Positions 26,753 through 33,203 of a stretch of DNA of 33,813 bases are shown here, piece after piece. Position 1 is the stretch's first letter, and each line of letters starts with the position of its first letter. The stretch is from positions 1 to 33,813 of IMG/VR virus record IMGVR_UViG_3300027973_000135, one strand, 5' to 3'. The translations under genes and the position numbers were made by a program. This stretch comes from a virus. The notes under the pieces were generated by a model, which saw nothing but the letters and a program-made list of their open reading frames with translations, made no database searches and was not told where the DNA came from.

Positions 26753-26835
26753 TAGTCAGGACAGGATTCGAACCTGTTTTAGGGCTTACGACCTATGATA
26801 TTCTATTTACTACAACGCCATGTAGCCACCTGACC
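26753..26835 (-). tRNA. tRNA-like gene with reduced anticodon arm
   Basis: 83 bases. Acceptor GGTCAGG/CCTGACT plus A73, D stem GCTA/TAGT and T arm ACAGG-TTCGAAT-CCTGT pair well, and the acceptor and T-arm sequences are nearly identical to those of the 106-base gene, so the two are paralogues. A variable arm TAGG/CCTA is present. That leaves only about 13 bases for the anticodon arm (AAATAGAATATCA), which can form just a 3-bp hairpin ATA-GAA-TAT. No anticodon can be assigned. Confidence 0.65.
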
Positions 26836-26838
26836 ATG

Positions 26839-26897
26839 TATACCCCATAGGGTATAAGTAATGTTGTTTTCATTACTTATACACCCTATAAGGTATA
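26839..26897. repeat. Long inverted repeat (hairpin) between a CDS and the tRNA cluster
   Basis: Left arm 26839-26863 and right arm 26871-26897 match as reverse complements over about 24 bases: TATACC, a 2-base mismatch, ATAGGGT, a 2-base bulge, ATAAGTAATG. The loop is TTGTTTT. It starts 3 bases after the stop of the 26900-27196 gene. With no T run on the minus side it is not a typical terminator; it may be an RNA processing or stability hairpin ahead of the tRNAs, or a protein-binding site. Confidence 0.85.
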
Positions 26898-26899
26898 AA

Positions 26900-27196
26900 T
26901 TATTCTCCTTCTAAATCCTCAAAGTTATCATTCTTATCTAAATCTGAAATCTTAAGTCCCCACATAAGATCAAACCATTGAAACTCTGTGTCAGCTTTAT
27001 AATAGCTGGTCTTAAGTTCTTTCTTTAGATAACGAACAGCATAATCTTTGAATGCATTTGATTGTTGCTGAGTCATTGTAAACTCTCTATACCAATCATC
27101 TTTACGATCTTTTATATCATCGTAAGTCTGTGGGATATGAGCATACTCAAACATCTTATTAATCAAATGTTTTACTATTTTGTCTTTATCTACCAT
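26900..27196 (-). CDS. Hypothetical protein
   Basis: 98 residues, charged with several Trp and Tyr (KDDWYREFTMTQQQSNAF, FQWFDLMWGLK). Acidic C-terminus. The start overlaps the stop of the upstream gene by one base (TAATG) and GGAGGGAAG lies just upstream, a plausible ribosome-binding site. Family not recognised. Confidence 0.6.
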   Translation of the reverse strand: MVDKDKIVKHLINKMFEYAHIPQTYDDIKDRKDDWYREFTMTQQQSNAFKDYAVRYLKKELKTSYYKADTEFQWFDLMWGLKISDLDKNDNFEDLEGE

Positions 27197-27474
27197 TATT
27201 CTTCCCTCCAGTCATCTGCATTATCTTCAAGGTAGCATTGTGTGCAAAGCCTGCTCTCATCCATTACCTTTTCATAGCACTCGTCATAGAAATCTTCTTC
27301 TGACATATGCTCATCTTTATTAGTAATAGATTCGTTAGCTTCTGCAGCTTTCTCATTAGCCATACTCCTAGCAATTTGACCCATTTCCTTAGTGTCACAA
27401 TATGTACAGTAAGTGTGTAGTTCATTCCACGGTGCACTTGGGTCATGTTCTGCCCCTATAGGATAATTACTCAT
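27196..27474 (-). CDS. Small acidic two-knuckle zinc protein
   Basis: 92 residues with CTYC (Cys23, Cys26) and CTQC (Cys77, Cys80), a zinc-binding pair separated by an acidic helix (NEKAAEANESITNKDEHMSE). Overlaps the upstream gene by 8 bases. Probably a protein-protein adaptor; no family named. Confidence 0.6.
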   Translation of the reverse strand: MSNYPIGAEHDPSAPWNELHTYCTYCDTKEMGQIARSMANEKAAEANESITNKDEHMSEEDFYDECYEKVMDESRLCTQCYLEDNADDWREE

Positions 27475-27823
27475 GTTCTTTTAGTTTTTGATGAAATTTT
27501 AATAATGTGTCTAGTTTACCTTCATTGTACAGATCTAATAGCATAACAATATCAGGGAGTTTATAGTAATCTAACTGAGCTATTTGTTTAGCAAACGTAT
27601 CCATTACCTCTGTTACCATTGGCATTTGAACTCCGTCTGCATCCCATATAGCCTTAATAGTTTTACCATGATCTTTATCAATAACATCAACTGCAGTCTT
27701 TAGTGATTGCTTAGTCCTATGACTATAGAACCATTTGATTGGCTCACATTCATCTGATGCATACACTGATACTTGTAACCACATTAGTAGATTAAGTACC
27801 TTAATTTGTTCTTGTTGTGTCAT
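27467..27823 (-). CDS. Hypothetical helical protein next to DNA polymerase
   Basis: 118 residues, leucine-rich and helical, no motif recognised (QIKVLNLLMWLQVSVYASDE at the start). It lies one base from the polymerase stop, with GGAG about 8 bases before the ATG, so it is translated with polymerase. May be an accessory factor. Confidence 0.6.
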   Translation of the reverse strand: MTQQEQIKVLNLLMWLQVSVYASDECEPIKWFYSHRTKQSLKTAVDVIDKDHGKTIKAIWDADGVQMPMVTEVMDTFAKQIAQLDYYKLPDIVMLLDLYNEGKLDTLLKFHQKLKEHE

Positions 27824-27824
27824 G

Positions 27825-29732
27825 TTATTTACTCCATACTTTAGTTATTGATGTCTCTGCTTTTAGTAATCCATTACGTATGATTTGATTAGCAGCTTTC
27901 TCCATCTCTTCAGTCATATATACTTTCCATTCCTCTGCAAATTCTTGAGGACAGATTGTATCTATTTGATCATGAACAGTCATTACTATCTTAACAGGAT
28001 AGCCATGCTTCTTGATTCTTTTGTAGAGATAAACGAGTGCTAACTTAGTCATATCTGCTGAACTGCCCTGAATTGGGGTATTCTTAGACGCTCTTTCAAT
28101 AGATCCAAGCTCCATAAAGCTGTCTCTATCTCCGTACATTTTTGGGGTCCAGCTATCAAACCATCTCTTCCTATAAAATGGGAAGAATGTGGTAACATAT
28201 CCGTACCTCTTTCCAAACTCTCCCTGATCCTCAAGGAATCTTTTAATCTTAGGGAAAGCTTTGAAATACTTTTCAATCAATTGTTTTGCTTCAGCCATTG
28301 AACAGTTAATAGTCTCAGATAACTTTTTAGGCCCCATTCCATAAGCCAATCCAAAGTTGATTGTTTTAACTTGTGTCCTAAGTTTCTTGTGTTCTTTGCA
28401 TTCACACTTTTGTGTATACTGATAGTATATACAATCATGTTCTGCTGCATTCTTCCATACATCAGCAAACACTAACTCAGCACATACAGAGTGTAAGTCT
28501 TCGTTATTACGCAGTGACTTGAGGAATACTGGATCTCCAGAACCATAAGCAATAACATTCAATTCCTGTGAGCTATAATCAGAGGATACAAACACCCATC
28601 CATGTGGAGCTACAAAACAATTACGATACGCATTAGTTGCTGGTATCTGTTGCATATTAGGTTCGCTAGATGAGACACGACCTGTGTCTAGTATCTGTTG
28701 AAAGTTAGTATGCACCTTACCATCACAACTAATGTAGCTGTTAAAGTTTGTTCCAAATGCTGATGCCAGTTTACTCTTCTCCTTGTACTTGATGTACTCA
28801 TCAATCAATGGATGCTTATAACGATAAGGAGCTAGCTTCTTACCATTTACATCCTCAATTTTAGGGAATAGAGTCTGGAATATCTTAAGCACTTGGCTTG
28901 GACTATCCCAGTTAACTGTTGAATCCTTTAACTCTGACTCATCCATGAATAAGTCTAGCTGTTTCTTAGCTCTGTACTTATCAAACTCTACATAGGACAA
29001 TAGACTAGCATCTAATTGTTTCCCTAAATGTAAACTTTCTTGCTTATTTTTATCAGCTAGTTTCTTCCATGCTGCAGTGTCAATTTCTAATCCATTGTAT
29101 TCTATTTCAGAGAATACAATGACAGCTTGATTTTCTAGTTTAGCTACATTGAATAGAGTTTGCATAGTCAATAGATCTACCTGTTGAAAGTAAATGTCTA
29201 TTAAATATTCAACGTCCTTAGCACCATAGATAATCTGATCATCAGTAAATGGTGTTGAAGATGTTTGAGTAAACCTACTACGTACTGATTTATCTAACTC
29301 TTTATCAAGATACCTCTTGACAAGTTTAGCTAGTCCAAATCCGTAATCAGTTTTCCCACAGTGTAAAATCTTTTCGCATAAGTATGTATCATGAATGTTT
29401 ACAGTATCTATCTTAAGATAGTGCTTAATGAACTTGTAATCAAACTTTGCATTGTGGAATATCTTGACGATACCCTCATTGTTTAATACTCTAGTTAATT
29501 GCACTTGATCTGCATAATTTAGATCTCTACAATCAATTACATACTGACGCTCTGAGTCTCCAATCTGAAGCATTAATAGTTTCTTACATGTAAAATCAAG
29601 TCCTTCTGTCTCTGTATCTACACCTAGTACTTTACTAGTTAATAGATCCTCGACAGCTTCTTCGATTGTACATGTCTTGAAACTACTCGCTATCAGTGCT
29701 TGGTTCTTGCTGATAAAGAAAATGTTGTTCAT
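27825..29732 (-). CDS. Family A DNA polymerase with 3'-5' exonuclease
   Basis: 635 residues. Exonuclease motifs: GVDTETEGLDF (Asp39, Glu41), FHNAKFDYKF and YGAKDVEYL. Polymerase motifs: GRVSSSEPNMQQIP, motif A SSDYSSQEL (about 385), motif B RTQVKTINFGLAYG (about 456) and motif C TVHDQID (about 588). No 5'-3' exonuclease domain; that activity is separately encoded at 14223-15035. This is the phage replicase, working with the DnaB-like helicase and primase. The N-terminus overlaps the 77-residue gene upstream by 50 bases. Confidence 0.97.
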   Translation of the reverse strand: MNNIFFISKNQALIASSFKTCTIEEAVEDLLTSKVLGVDTETEGLDFTCKKLLMLQIGDSERQYVIDCRDLNYADQVQLTRVLNNEGIVKIFHNAKFDYKFIKHYLKIDTVNIHDTYLCEKILHCGKTDYGFGLAKLVKRYLDKELDKSVRSRFTQTSSTPFTDDQIIYGAKDVEYLIDIYFQQVDLLTMQTLFNVAKLENQAVIVFSEIEYNGLEIDTAAWKKLADKNKQESLHLGKQLDASLLSYVEFDKYRAKKQLDLFMDESELKDSTVNWDSPSQVLKIFQTLFPKIEDVNGKKLAPYRYKHPLIDEYIKYKEKSKLASAFGTNFNSYISCDGKVHTNFQQILDTGRVSSSEPNMQQIPATNAYRNCFVAPHGWVFVSSDYSSQELNVIAYGSGDPVFLKSLRNNEDLHSVCAELVFADVWKNAAEHDCIYYQYTQKCECKEHKKLRTQVKTINFGLAYGMGPKKLSETINCSMAEAKQLIEKYFKAFPKIKRFLEDQGEFGKRYGYVTTFFPFYRKRWFDSWTPKMYGDRDSFMELGSIERASKNTPIQGSSADMTKLALVYLYKRIKKHGYPVKIVMTVHDQIDTICPQEFAEEWKVYMTEEMEKAANQIIRNGLLKAETSITKVWSK

Positions 29733-29916
29733 GTTGTTGTTGTGCTAATTTGTGGTAAATGTAAGCCATAACATTGGCAGCAAACTCTACATCATATGAG
29801 GCATTACCAAACTGGAATTGTTTTTCTCCACGTTCAGCAGCCAACATCGCTTGACATTCAAAGGCTTGATAAGTCCCAGACTCCATCAAGTCAAATACAA
29901 ATTTCATTCTTGACAT
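29683..29916 (-). CDS. Small hypothetical protein upstream of DNA polymerase
   Basis: 77 residues: a helical, Ala-rich core (FECQAMLAAERGEKQFQFGN) and a Gln/His-rich tail (QQQHEQHFLYQQ). Overlaps the start of the polymerase gene by 50 bases. No family recognised. First gene after the hairpin at 29979-30020. Confidence 0.55.
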   Translation of the reverse strand: MSRMKFVFDLMESGTYQAFECQAMLAAERGEKQFQFGNASYDVEFAANVMAYIYHKLAQQQHEQHFLYQQEPSTDSE

Positions 29917-29978
29917 ACGCTATTGATTTAGATTAAATTGTTTCGTGATTATTTGAAAAGAATACGCAGATAAACAAC

Positions 29979-30020
29979 AATAAGCAGCAAGGTATCCTCT
30001 TTACCTTGCTATCGCTTATT
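29979..30020. terminator. Strong hairpin, probable terminator between tRNA and polymerase operon
   Basis: AATAAGC + AGCAAGGTA pair with TACCTTGCT + GCTTATT: 16 bp with a 3-base bulge (ATC) and a 7-base loop. On the minus strand it is followed by a T-rich run, on the plus strand by TGTTTTCT. It would end transcripts carrying the 30058 tRNA. Confidence 0.7.
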
Positions 30021-30057
30021 ACTGTTTTCTCCCTTTTGCTATGTGAGGATTAATTGG

Positions 30058-30129
30058 AAACCAGGATGGGATTCGAACCCATATCTTACGAATAATAACT
30101 CGTTGCTCTACCAGTTGAGCTACCTGATT
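30058..30129 (-). tRNA. tRNA with one-base-short anticodon arm (identity uncertain)
   Basis: 72 bases. Acceptor AATCAGG/CCTGGTT with discriminator T, D arm GCTC/GAGC with GGT in the loop, T arm ATGGG-TTCGAAT-CCCAT and a normal 5-base variable region (AAGAT). The anticodon arm has 16 bases, not 17: stem ACGAG/TTCGT with a G-T last pair and a 6-base loop TTATTA. Depending on which base is counted missing, the anticodon reads ATT (Asn), TAT (Ile) or TTA (ochre). No CCA encoded. Confidence 0.75.
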
Positions 30130-30148
30130 TACTATCTAACTAAATGGA

Positions 30149-30754
30149 TTAGTTAAATATTTCTCCCGTTGAGAAGTCAACACCTGCAGGGATACCACTC
30201 GACTGAGTAGTAGTTGCAGCTGCATCAACCTCAAGGAACACGTGATTTGCTTTGTGGAAAGCAATACGTGTGTTAGCAAAGATGTACATACCCTTGTGAG
30301 TAATGAATGCACCATCTTTACCACGACGTTTAGCAGATGTATCGAGGTTAGCTGCTTGCCAATCAGTTGGTGTTACAGTCTCGATAACTTCTAACTTGAG
30401 AGGAATTTCTTCCCCTTGAATGTTAGCTACTGGGTTAAGAATGTTCAAAGAGATTACCTCACGTCCCATTGAATCAACGGTCCAGTTTGGATTAGTCTCT
30501 GTCAAATCAATACTTAAGTATTGGCTTGCATCCTTAGGCTCAGCAGTTAACCAAGCACGACGAGCACCTCCTTGTGAGAAACGATCATCGCTCTTATTGA
30601 AGATAGCAAGTGGGTTTGCTGCATTAGATTGTGATTTAACAATCTCAGCAAATTCCAATTGCACTTTGTTACCAGCTACTTTACGAGCTGAAACTAGAAG
30701 GGTTTGATTCACTTGCAATCCTTGCAATGAACCAGTGTTAATGGTGTTAGCCAT
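30149..30754 (-). CDS. Unknown 201-residue protein, possible nucleic-acid-binding factor
   Basis: Begins MANTINTGSLQGLQVNQTLL from ATG 30754. A longer start at 30814 exists, but the extra N-terminus has no domain character and the preferred ATG follows an A/T-rich leader. Beta-rich, with alternating hydrophobic and polar stretches, plus an Arg/Lys patch (TSAKRRGKDG) and an Ala/Thr-rich segment near the end. It lies 19 bases from the tRNA downstream, after long leader DNA. A virion or SSB-like protein is possible, but I cannot name a family. Confidence 0.6.
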   Translation of the reverse strand: MANTINTGSLQGLQVNQTLLVSARKVAGNKVQLEFAEIVKSQSNAANPLAIFNKSDDRFSQGGARRAWLTAEPKDASQYLSIDLTETNPNWTVDSMGREVISLNILNPVANIQGEEIPLKLEVIETVTPTDWQAANLDTSAKRRGKDGAFITHKGMYIFANTRIAFHKANHVFLEVDAAATTTQSSGIPAGVDFSTGEIFN

Positions 30755-30863
30755 GTTTTTAAATGATAAATTAAGTAAATAAAAGTTTGAAATGATTTGT
30801 TTACCACTCTGCATTGTAGGACTTGTGACCTTCAGTATTACCTGGTTGCATTAATAAACTAAG

Positions 30864-30898
30864 AGAAATAAAAAGTAACGGTTTAAGCCTCACCGTTA
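30864..30898 (-). terminator. Rho-independent terminator
   Basis: On the minus strand: TAACGGT-loop-ACCGTTA followed by CTTTTTATTT. It ends the transcript of the small membrane-protein genes (30933-31503). Confidence 0.8.
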
Positions 30899-30932
30899 AG
30901 CTACTATTGTATGAAGTCCAATAGTTAAAGTC

Positions 30933-31028
30933 CTACAAAGCACCGATTATCAACCACATTACTACGATTGATGCTGCTACTAAGAATCCACTTACAAATA
31001 GCAGAATGTCTTTTGTGTTTTCAGTCAT
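30933..31028 (-). CDS. 31-residue single-span membrane microprotein
   Basis: MTENTKDILLFVSGFLVAAS continuing to a strongly hydrophobic C-terminus. One membrane helix. Its ATG (31028) lies inside the last codons of the lipoprotein-like gene (8-base overlap), suggesting coupled translation. Confidence 0.5.
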   Translation of the reverse strand: MTENTKDILLFVSGFLVAASIVVMWLIIGAL

Positions 31029-31224
31029 GACGTTTACATTTAGGGAGTTTGTTATGCTCAGCTTTGTGTTTCCACTGAGCATTAGATTTAGAGTGTGATT
31101 TATAGTCGAACCCATGTTTAGGTTGACTACAAGATGTTAGCAATACTGTTAACAGTAGAATGAGGAGCATGACAAGCCCGAAAGCCGTCATGTCCTCAGC
31201 AAATTTATATCTATTCTCTTTCAT
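31021..31224 (-). CDS. Small lipoprotein-like membrane protein
   Basis: 67 residues. The hydrophobic helix LVMLLILLLTVLLTSCSQ ends in LLTSC, a lipobox (L-x-[TS]-C), followed by a Lys/His-rich soluble tail. Suggests an envelope lipoprotein exposed to the periplasm or surface; phages use such proteins for superinfection exclusion, but that is inference. Stops at TGA. Confidence 0.6.
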   Translation of the reverse strand: MKENRYKFAEDMTAFGLVMLLILLLTVLLTSCSQPKHGFDYKSHSKSNAQWKHKAEHNKLPKCKRHD

Positions 31225-31236
31225 AGTGTTATAGTA

Positions 31237-31503
31237 TTAGAACGGTAGACTTTGATTGAGATTAGCACGTTTACGTTCAGCACGTTCTTCCATCTCCATG
31301 CTGTATACTACAACATAGATGATGGTGATGATTACAGTTGCAAAGCCCATCCCGAATTGGTAGTCACCACTAGAGATGTCAGTGAAGTAACAATCGAGAT
31401 TGAATGCAATAGCTGTGTGTAGTACAGCAGGAGTAATGAATGTAAGTGTAGCAACTACTGCAATTTGAGTAATTACTTTGATGAAGTTAAGAGTGAAATT
31501 CAT
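31237..31503 (-). CDS. Small two-span membrane protein
   Basis: 88 residues from ATG 31503; an in-frame ATG at 31629 would add 42 residues that run into an apparently structured leader, so the shorter form is preferred. Helix one ITQIAVVATLTFITPAVL, loop with Cys and Asp, helix two ATVIITIIYVVVYSM, then a charged tail (EMEERAERKR). Likely holin-like or superinfection-related by size and topology, but this is not established. Confidence 0.6.
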   Translation of the reverse strand: MNFTLNFIKVITQIAVVATLTFITPAVLHTAIAFNLDCYFTDISSGDYQFGMGFATVIITIIYVVVYSMEMEERAERKRANLNQSLPF

Positions 31504-31623
31504 GATGAATAAGGTTTGATATTGATTTAAGTTATTGATTACAAAAGGAATAAGCAGTTTGAATACATGCTTAGGTATGTAACATACTATAGGTATGTAA
31601 GCCAGAGATTGCATCTTATCAGT

Positions 31624-31766
31624 CTGCAATTAACATTCTATTGTAATCCGTACTTCACCTCCTTAGTAATTACTTACGTCTGGTCTAGGATCACAACTTA
31701 AAAGAAAGTGGGATAGAATATGATGCAATCATTTCTGTGATTACTATTCTACCCCACGAATTGCAG
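31624..31766 (-). ncRNA. Structured leader RNA candidate upstream of the small membrane genes
   Basis: The 350 bases from 31504 to 31853 contain no convincing gene. Read on the minus strand, CTGCAATT (31759-31766) and AATTGCAG (31624-31631) pair over 8 bp and close a domain. Inside is a 13-bp stem GTGGGGTAGAATA/TATTCTATCCCAC that has a G-U pair only on the minus strand (A-C on the plus strand), a sign of RNA function in this direction. A 5-bp inner hairpin (AATCA/TGATT) caps it. May be a regulated leader or a free RNA. Confidence 0.45.
31696..31757 (-). terminator. Hairpin with T run: terminator or attenuator
   Basis: The 13-bp stem (31708-31720 with 31745-31757) is followed on the minus strand by TTTCTTTTAAG. 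Placed between the 52-residue gene and the membrane-protein operon, it would end the former's transcript or attenuate entry to the latter. A further 11-bp hairpin (31844-31870) spans the 3' end of the 52-residue gene. Confidence 0.65.
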
Positions 31767-31853
31767 TGTGATGAGTTGGGACATACTAACGTCCTTCCAT
31801 CTGACTGCTAATTAATTAGTTATTCTAACCTCTGGCTCATAACCTAAAGGGAC

Positions 31854-32012
31854 TCATAAGAGTCCTTTAGATGTAGCCCAGTCAATAGCTTGCTGATAGT
31901 CAGCATCAGTTGAACGGATGAAGTACGACTTCTCGGTTGGCCCGTTGTCAGACCAAGTACGTTCGGTGATAACAAGGGTGCCAGTACGTTGAGAGATGTA
32001 AGCTGTTTTCAT
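31854..32012 (-). CDS. Small hypothetical protein
   Basis: 52 residues from ATG 32012: MKTAYISQRTGTLVITERTW followed by a beta-rich stretch and DADYQQAIDWATSKGLL. A start at 32045 would add 11 residues of poor character. Ends with TGA inside a hairpin. No family recognised. Confidence 0.55.
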   Translation of the reverse strand: MKTAYISQRTGTLVITERTWSDNGPTEKSYFIRSTDADYQQAIDWATSKGLL

Positions 32013-32112
32013 AGCAAAATGTGCGGAGGGATGTTTGTTCCGCAAAGGTTAGTGGGGGTCTTTGAATACGTAGGACAACACTCTCAGAAAATTTCCAGAT
32101 AAAAAATTTTAG

Positions 32113-32140
32113 TAACAAATTTTACCGCAAAAATGTTACG
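32113..32140. promoter_or_regulatory. 28-bp palindromic operator candidate, copy A
   Basis: GTAACA-N16-TGTTAC. The same 6-base half-sites at exactly the same spacing occur at 33011-33038. On the minus strand it contains TAAAATTTG, close to the TAnnTTTG promoter box, about 100 bases before the 52-residue gene. Otherwise 32013-32247 holds no gene I can support. Confidence 0.5.
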
Positions 32141-32247
32141 AGTAAACCACAGGATAATGTGATTTTAGGGTAAAACTAACACATAGCTTTGTCGGTTATA
32201 ACAGTCATTAACACTATAATGTGGGTTTAATGATGGTTAAAGTATGC

Positions 32248-32276
32248 AAAAGAAAAAGCCCCCAATTAAGGAGGCT
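32248..32276 (-). terminator. Rho-independent terminator after the Ig-like genes
   Basis: On the minus strand: AGCCTCC-TTAATT-GGGGGCT followed by TTTTCTTTTG. Ends the two-gene Ig-like transcript. Confidence 0.85.
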
Positions 32277-32299
32277 CTTCTAATAAAGGCTAGTTAAGA

Positions 32300-32632
32300 T
32301 TAAGCTACGATAAAAGGCTCTGTAGTAAAATCTTTGTACACGATTTCTTCAACCTTTGGGTTAAGGCTAACTACGTCAACAACTTTGATGACAAACTCAC
32401 GAGTAATTTGTCCGTTAAGAACGAAGAGAACTGTGCTCTCCCCAAGTTCAACAGCTGTGAATAAGGCCTCCCCATTGTAAGTTTTAAGATCGATGACTGC
32501 ATCGTTGTTGTGGAACCACTGAGTTCCTGCTTGGAATTCGTCAACAAAAATCTTAAACTTCTCCCCGACTACAACTTCGAGTGTATCAAAGTTATAGACA
32601 GTGGCATTGTTAAATGATACGTTAAGTTTCAT
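32300..32632 (-). CDS. Small beta-sandwich (Ig-like) protein
   Basis: 110 residues of alternating beta pattern: NNATVYNFDTLEVVVGEKF, AGTQWFHNNDAVID, ESTVLFVLNGQ. Resembles bacterial Ig-like/Big-type folds used in phage decoration or adhesin proteins. No Cys. Next to another Ig-like gene on the same transcript. Position by the divergent control region suggests an early or strongly expressed role, not a standard late structural gene. Confidence 0.55.
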   Translation of the reverse strand: MKLNVSFNNATVYNFDTLEVVVGEKFKIFVDEFQAGTQWFHNNDAVIDLKTYNGEALFTAVELGESTVLFVLNGQITREFVIKVVDVVSLNPKVEEIVYKDFTTEPFIVA

Positions 32633-32644
32633 TGTAACTTAGGA

Positions 32645-32965
32645 TTATTTGTTTTCAACAGCAGCAGCAATACCAAGACCAGTAGCCTCAGGAGCAACAA
32701 CTGCATAAACGATCAATTCAGAAATTTCACGAACTTCACCTTCATCTAAGTCAGCATCAGCACTAACTGAAACTTGGTTAACTACGTCAGCAGCACCTGA
32801 GATAAGGTAGCAAGACAAACCATCAGCAGCTACTTCGAGGGTGCAATCACCTTCGATAACAGACCATACTGGGGCACCATCAACAGTTGCAGGATTGCCA
32901 GCAGCAGTAGTTGGGTTTAGGGTAATAAGAACTTTTTGTTCTGATGTTGAGTTAACTGGAAACAT
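32645..32965 (-). CDS. Small Ig-like protein
   Basis: 106 residues. Pattern LNPTTAAGNPATVDGAPVWS...VAADGLSCYLISGAADV...VSVSADADLDEGE typifies Big_2/Ig-like beta-sandwich proteins that I recall from crAss-like and other phages. Very acidic and Ala-rich. First gene of the minus block, facing the plus-strand operon across an 85-base divergent promoter region. Confidence 0.65.
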   Translation of the reverse strand: MFPVNSTSEQKVLITLNPTTAAGNPATVDGAPVWSVIEGDCTLEVAADGLSCYLISGAADVVNQVSVSADADLDEGEVREISELIVYAVVAPEATGLGIAAAVENK

Positions 32966-33010
32966 AGGATTTAAATTTAAATTAATAAGTTACGAAGATA
33001 GTAAAAGTTC

Positions 33011-33038
33011 GTAACAATTTTCATAGTAAATTTGTTAC
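33011..33038. promoter_or_regulatory. 28-bp palindromic operator candidate, copy B, overlapping a promoter box
   Basis: GTAACA-N16-TGTTAC, identical in half-sites and spacing to copy A. TAAATTTG (33027-33034) within it fits the Bacteroidota -7 element TAnnTTTG and would drive the plus-strand gene at 33051, with RNA starting near 33041. No good TTTG -33 box is seen. A second inverted repeat, GTTACGA/TCGTAAC (about 32990-33014), overlaps its left side. Confidence 0.55.
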
Positions 33039-33050
33039 AAAATCAACAAG

Positions 33051-33185
33051 ATGGCAAAAATAAATACAGCTAACTCATTCAATCCCAACCCTAAGAAAAA
33101 ACGTCCAGGGGTGCACTCTAAGAAAAAGTTCTCAAAGATTAAGAGTTCAAAACTTTACAAGAAAGTTAATAGGGGGCAAGGATAA
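33051..33185 (+). CDS. 44-residue basic protein (KKKRPGVHSKKK type)
   Basis: The middle KKKRPGVHSKKKFSKIKSSK and the end VNRGQG match a family of tiny Lys-rich proteins that I recall from many Bacteroidota phages and elements (PKKKRPGVHAKxKxS...YxRGQGR). Strongly basic, so probably nucleic-acid binding. First gene of the plus-strand operon after the divergent promoter. Confidence 0.65.
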   Translation: MAKINTANSFNPNPKKKRPGVHSKKKFSKIKSSKLYKKVNRGQG

Positions 33186-33190
33186 TTTGC

Positions 33191-33198
33191 TACATTTG
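33191..33198 (+). promoter_or_regulatory. Candidate promoter -7 box for the structured RNA
   Basis: TACATTTG matches TAnnTTTG. It ends 6 bases before the first base of the structured RNA's closing stem, the expected distance to a transcription start. No matching -33 TTTG is visible, so support is partial. Confidence 0.35.
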
Positions 33199-33203
33199 CA
33201 GAT

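Noticed and set aside
26443-26897. CRISPR array suggested by repeated TAGTCAGGACAGG-type sequence
   Set aside because: The repeats are the T-arm and acceptor ends of tRNA-like genes; there is no regular spacer pattern or cas gene.
31504-31629. 42-residue N-terminal extension of the two-span membrane protein
   Set aside because: The extension lies in a structured leader, and the internal ATG at 31503 gives a protein of normal membrane topology.
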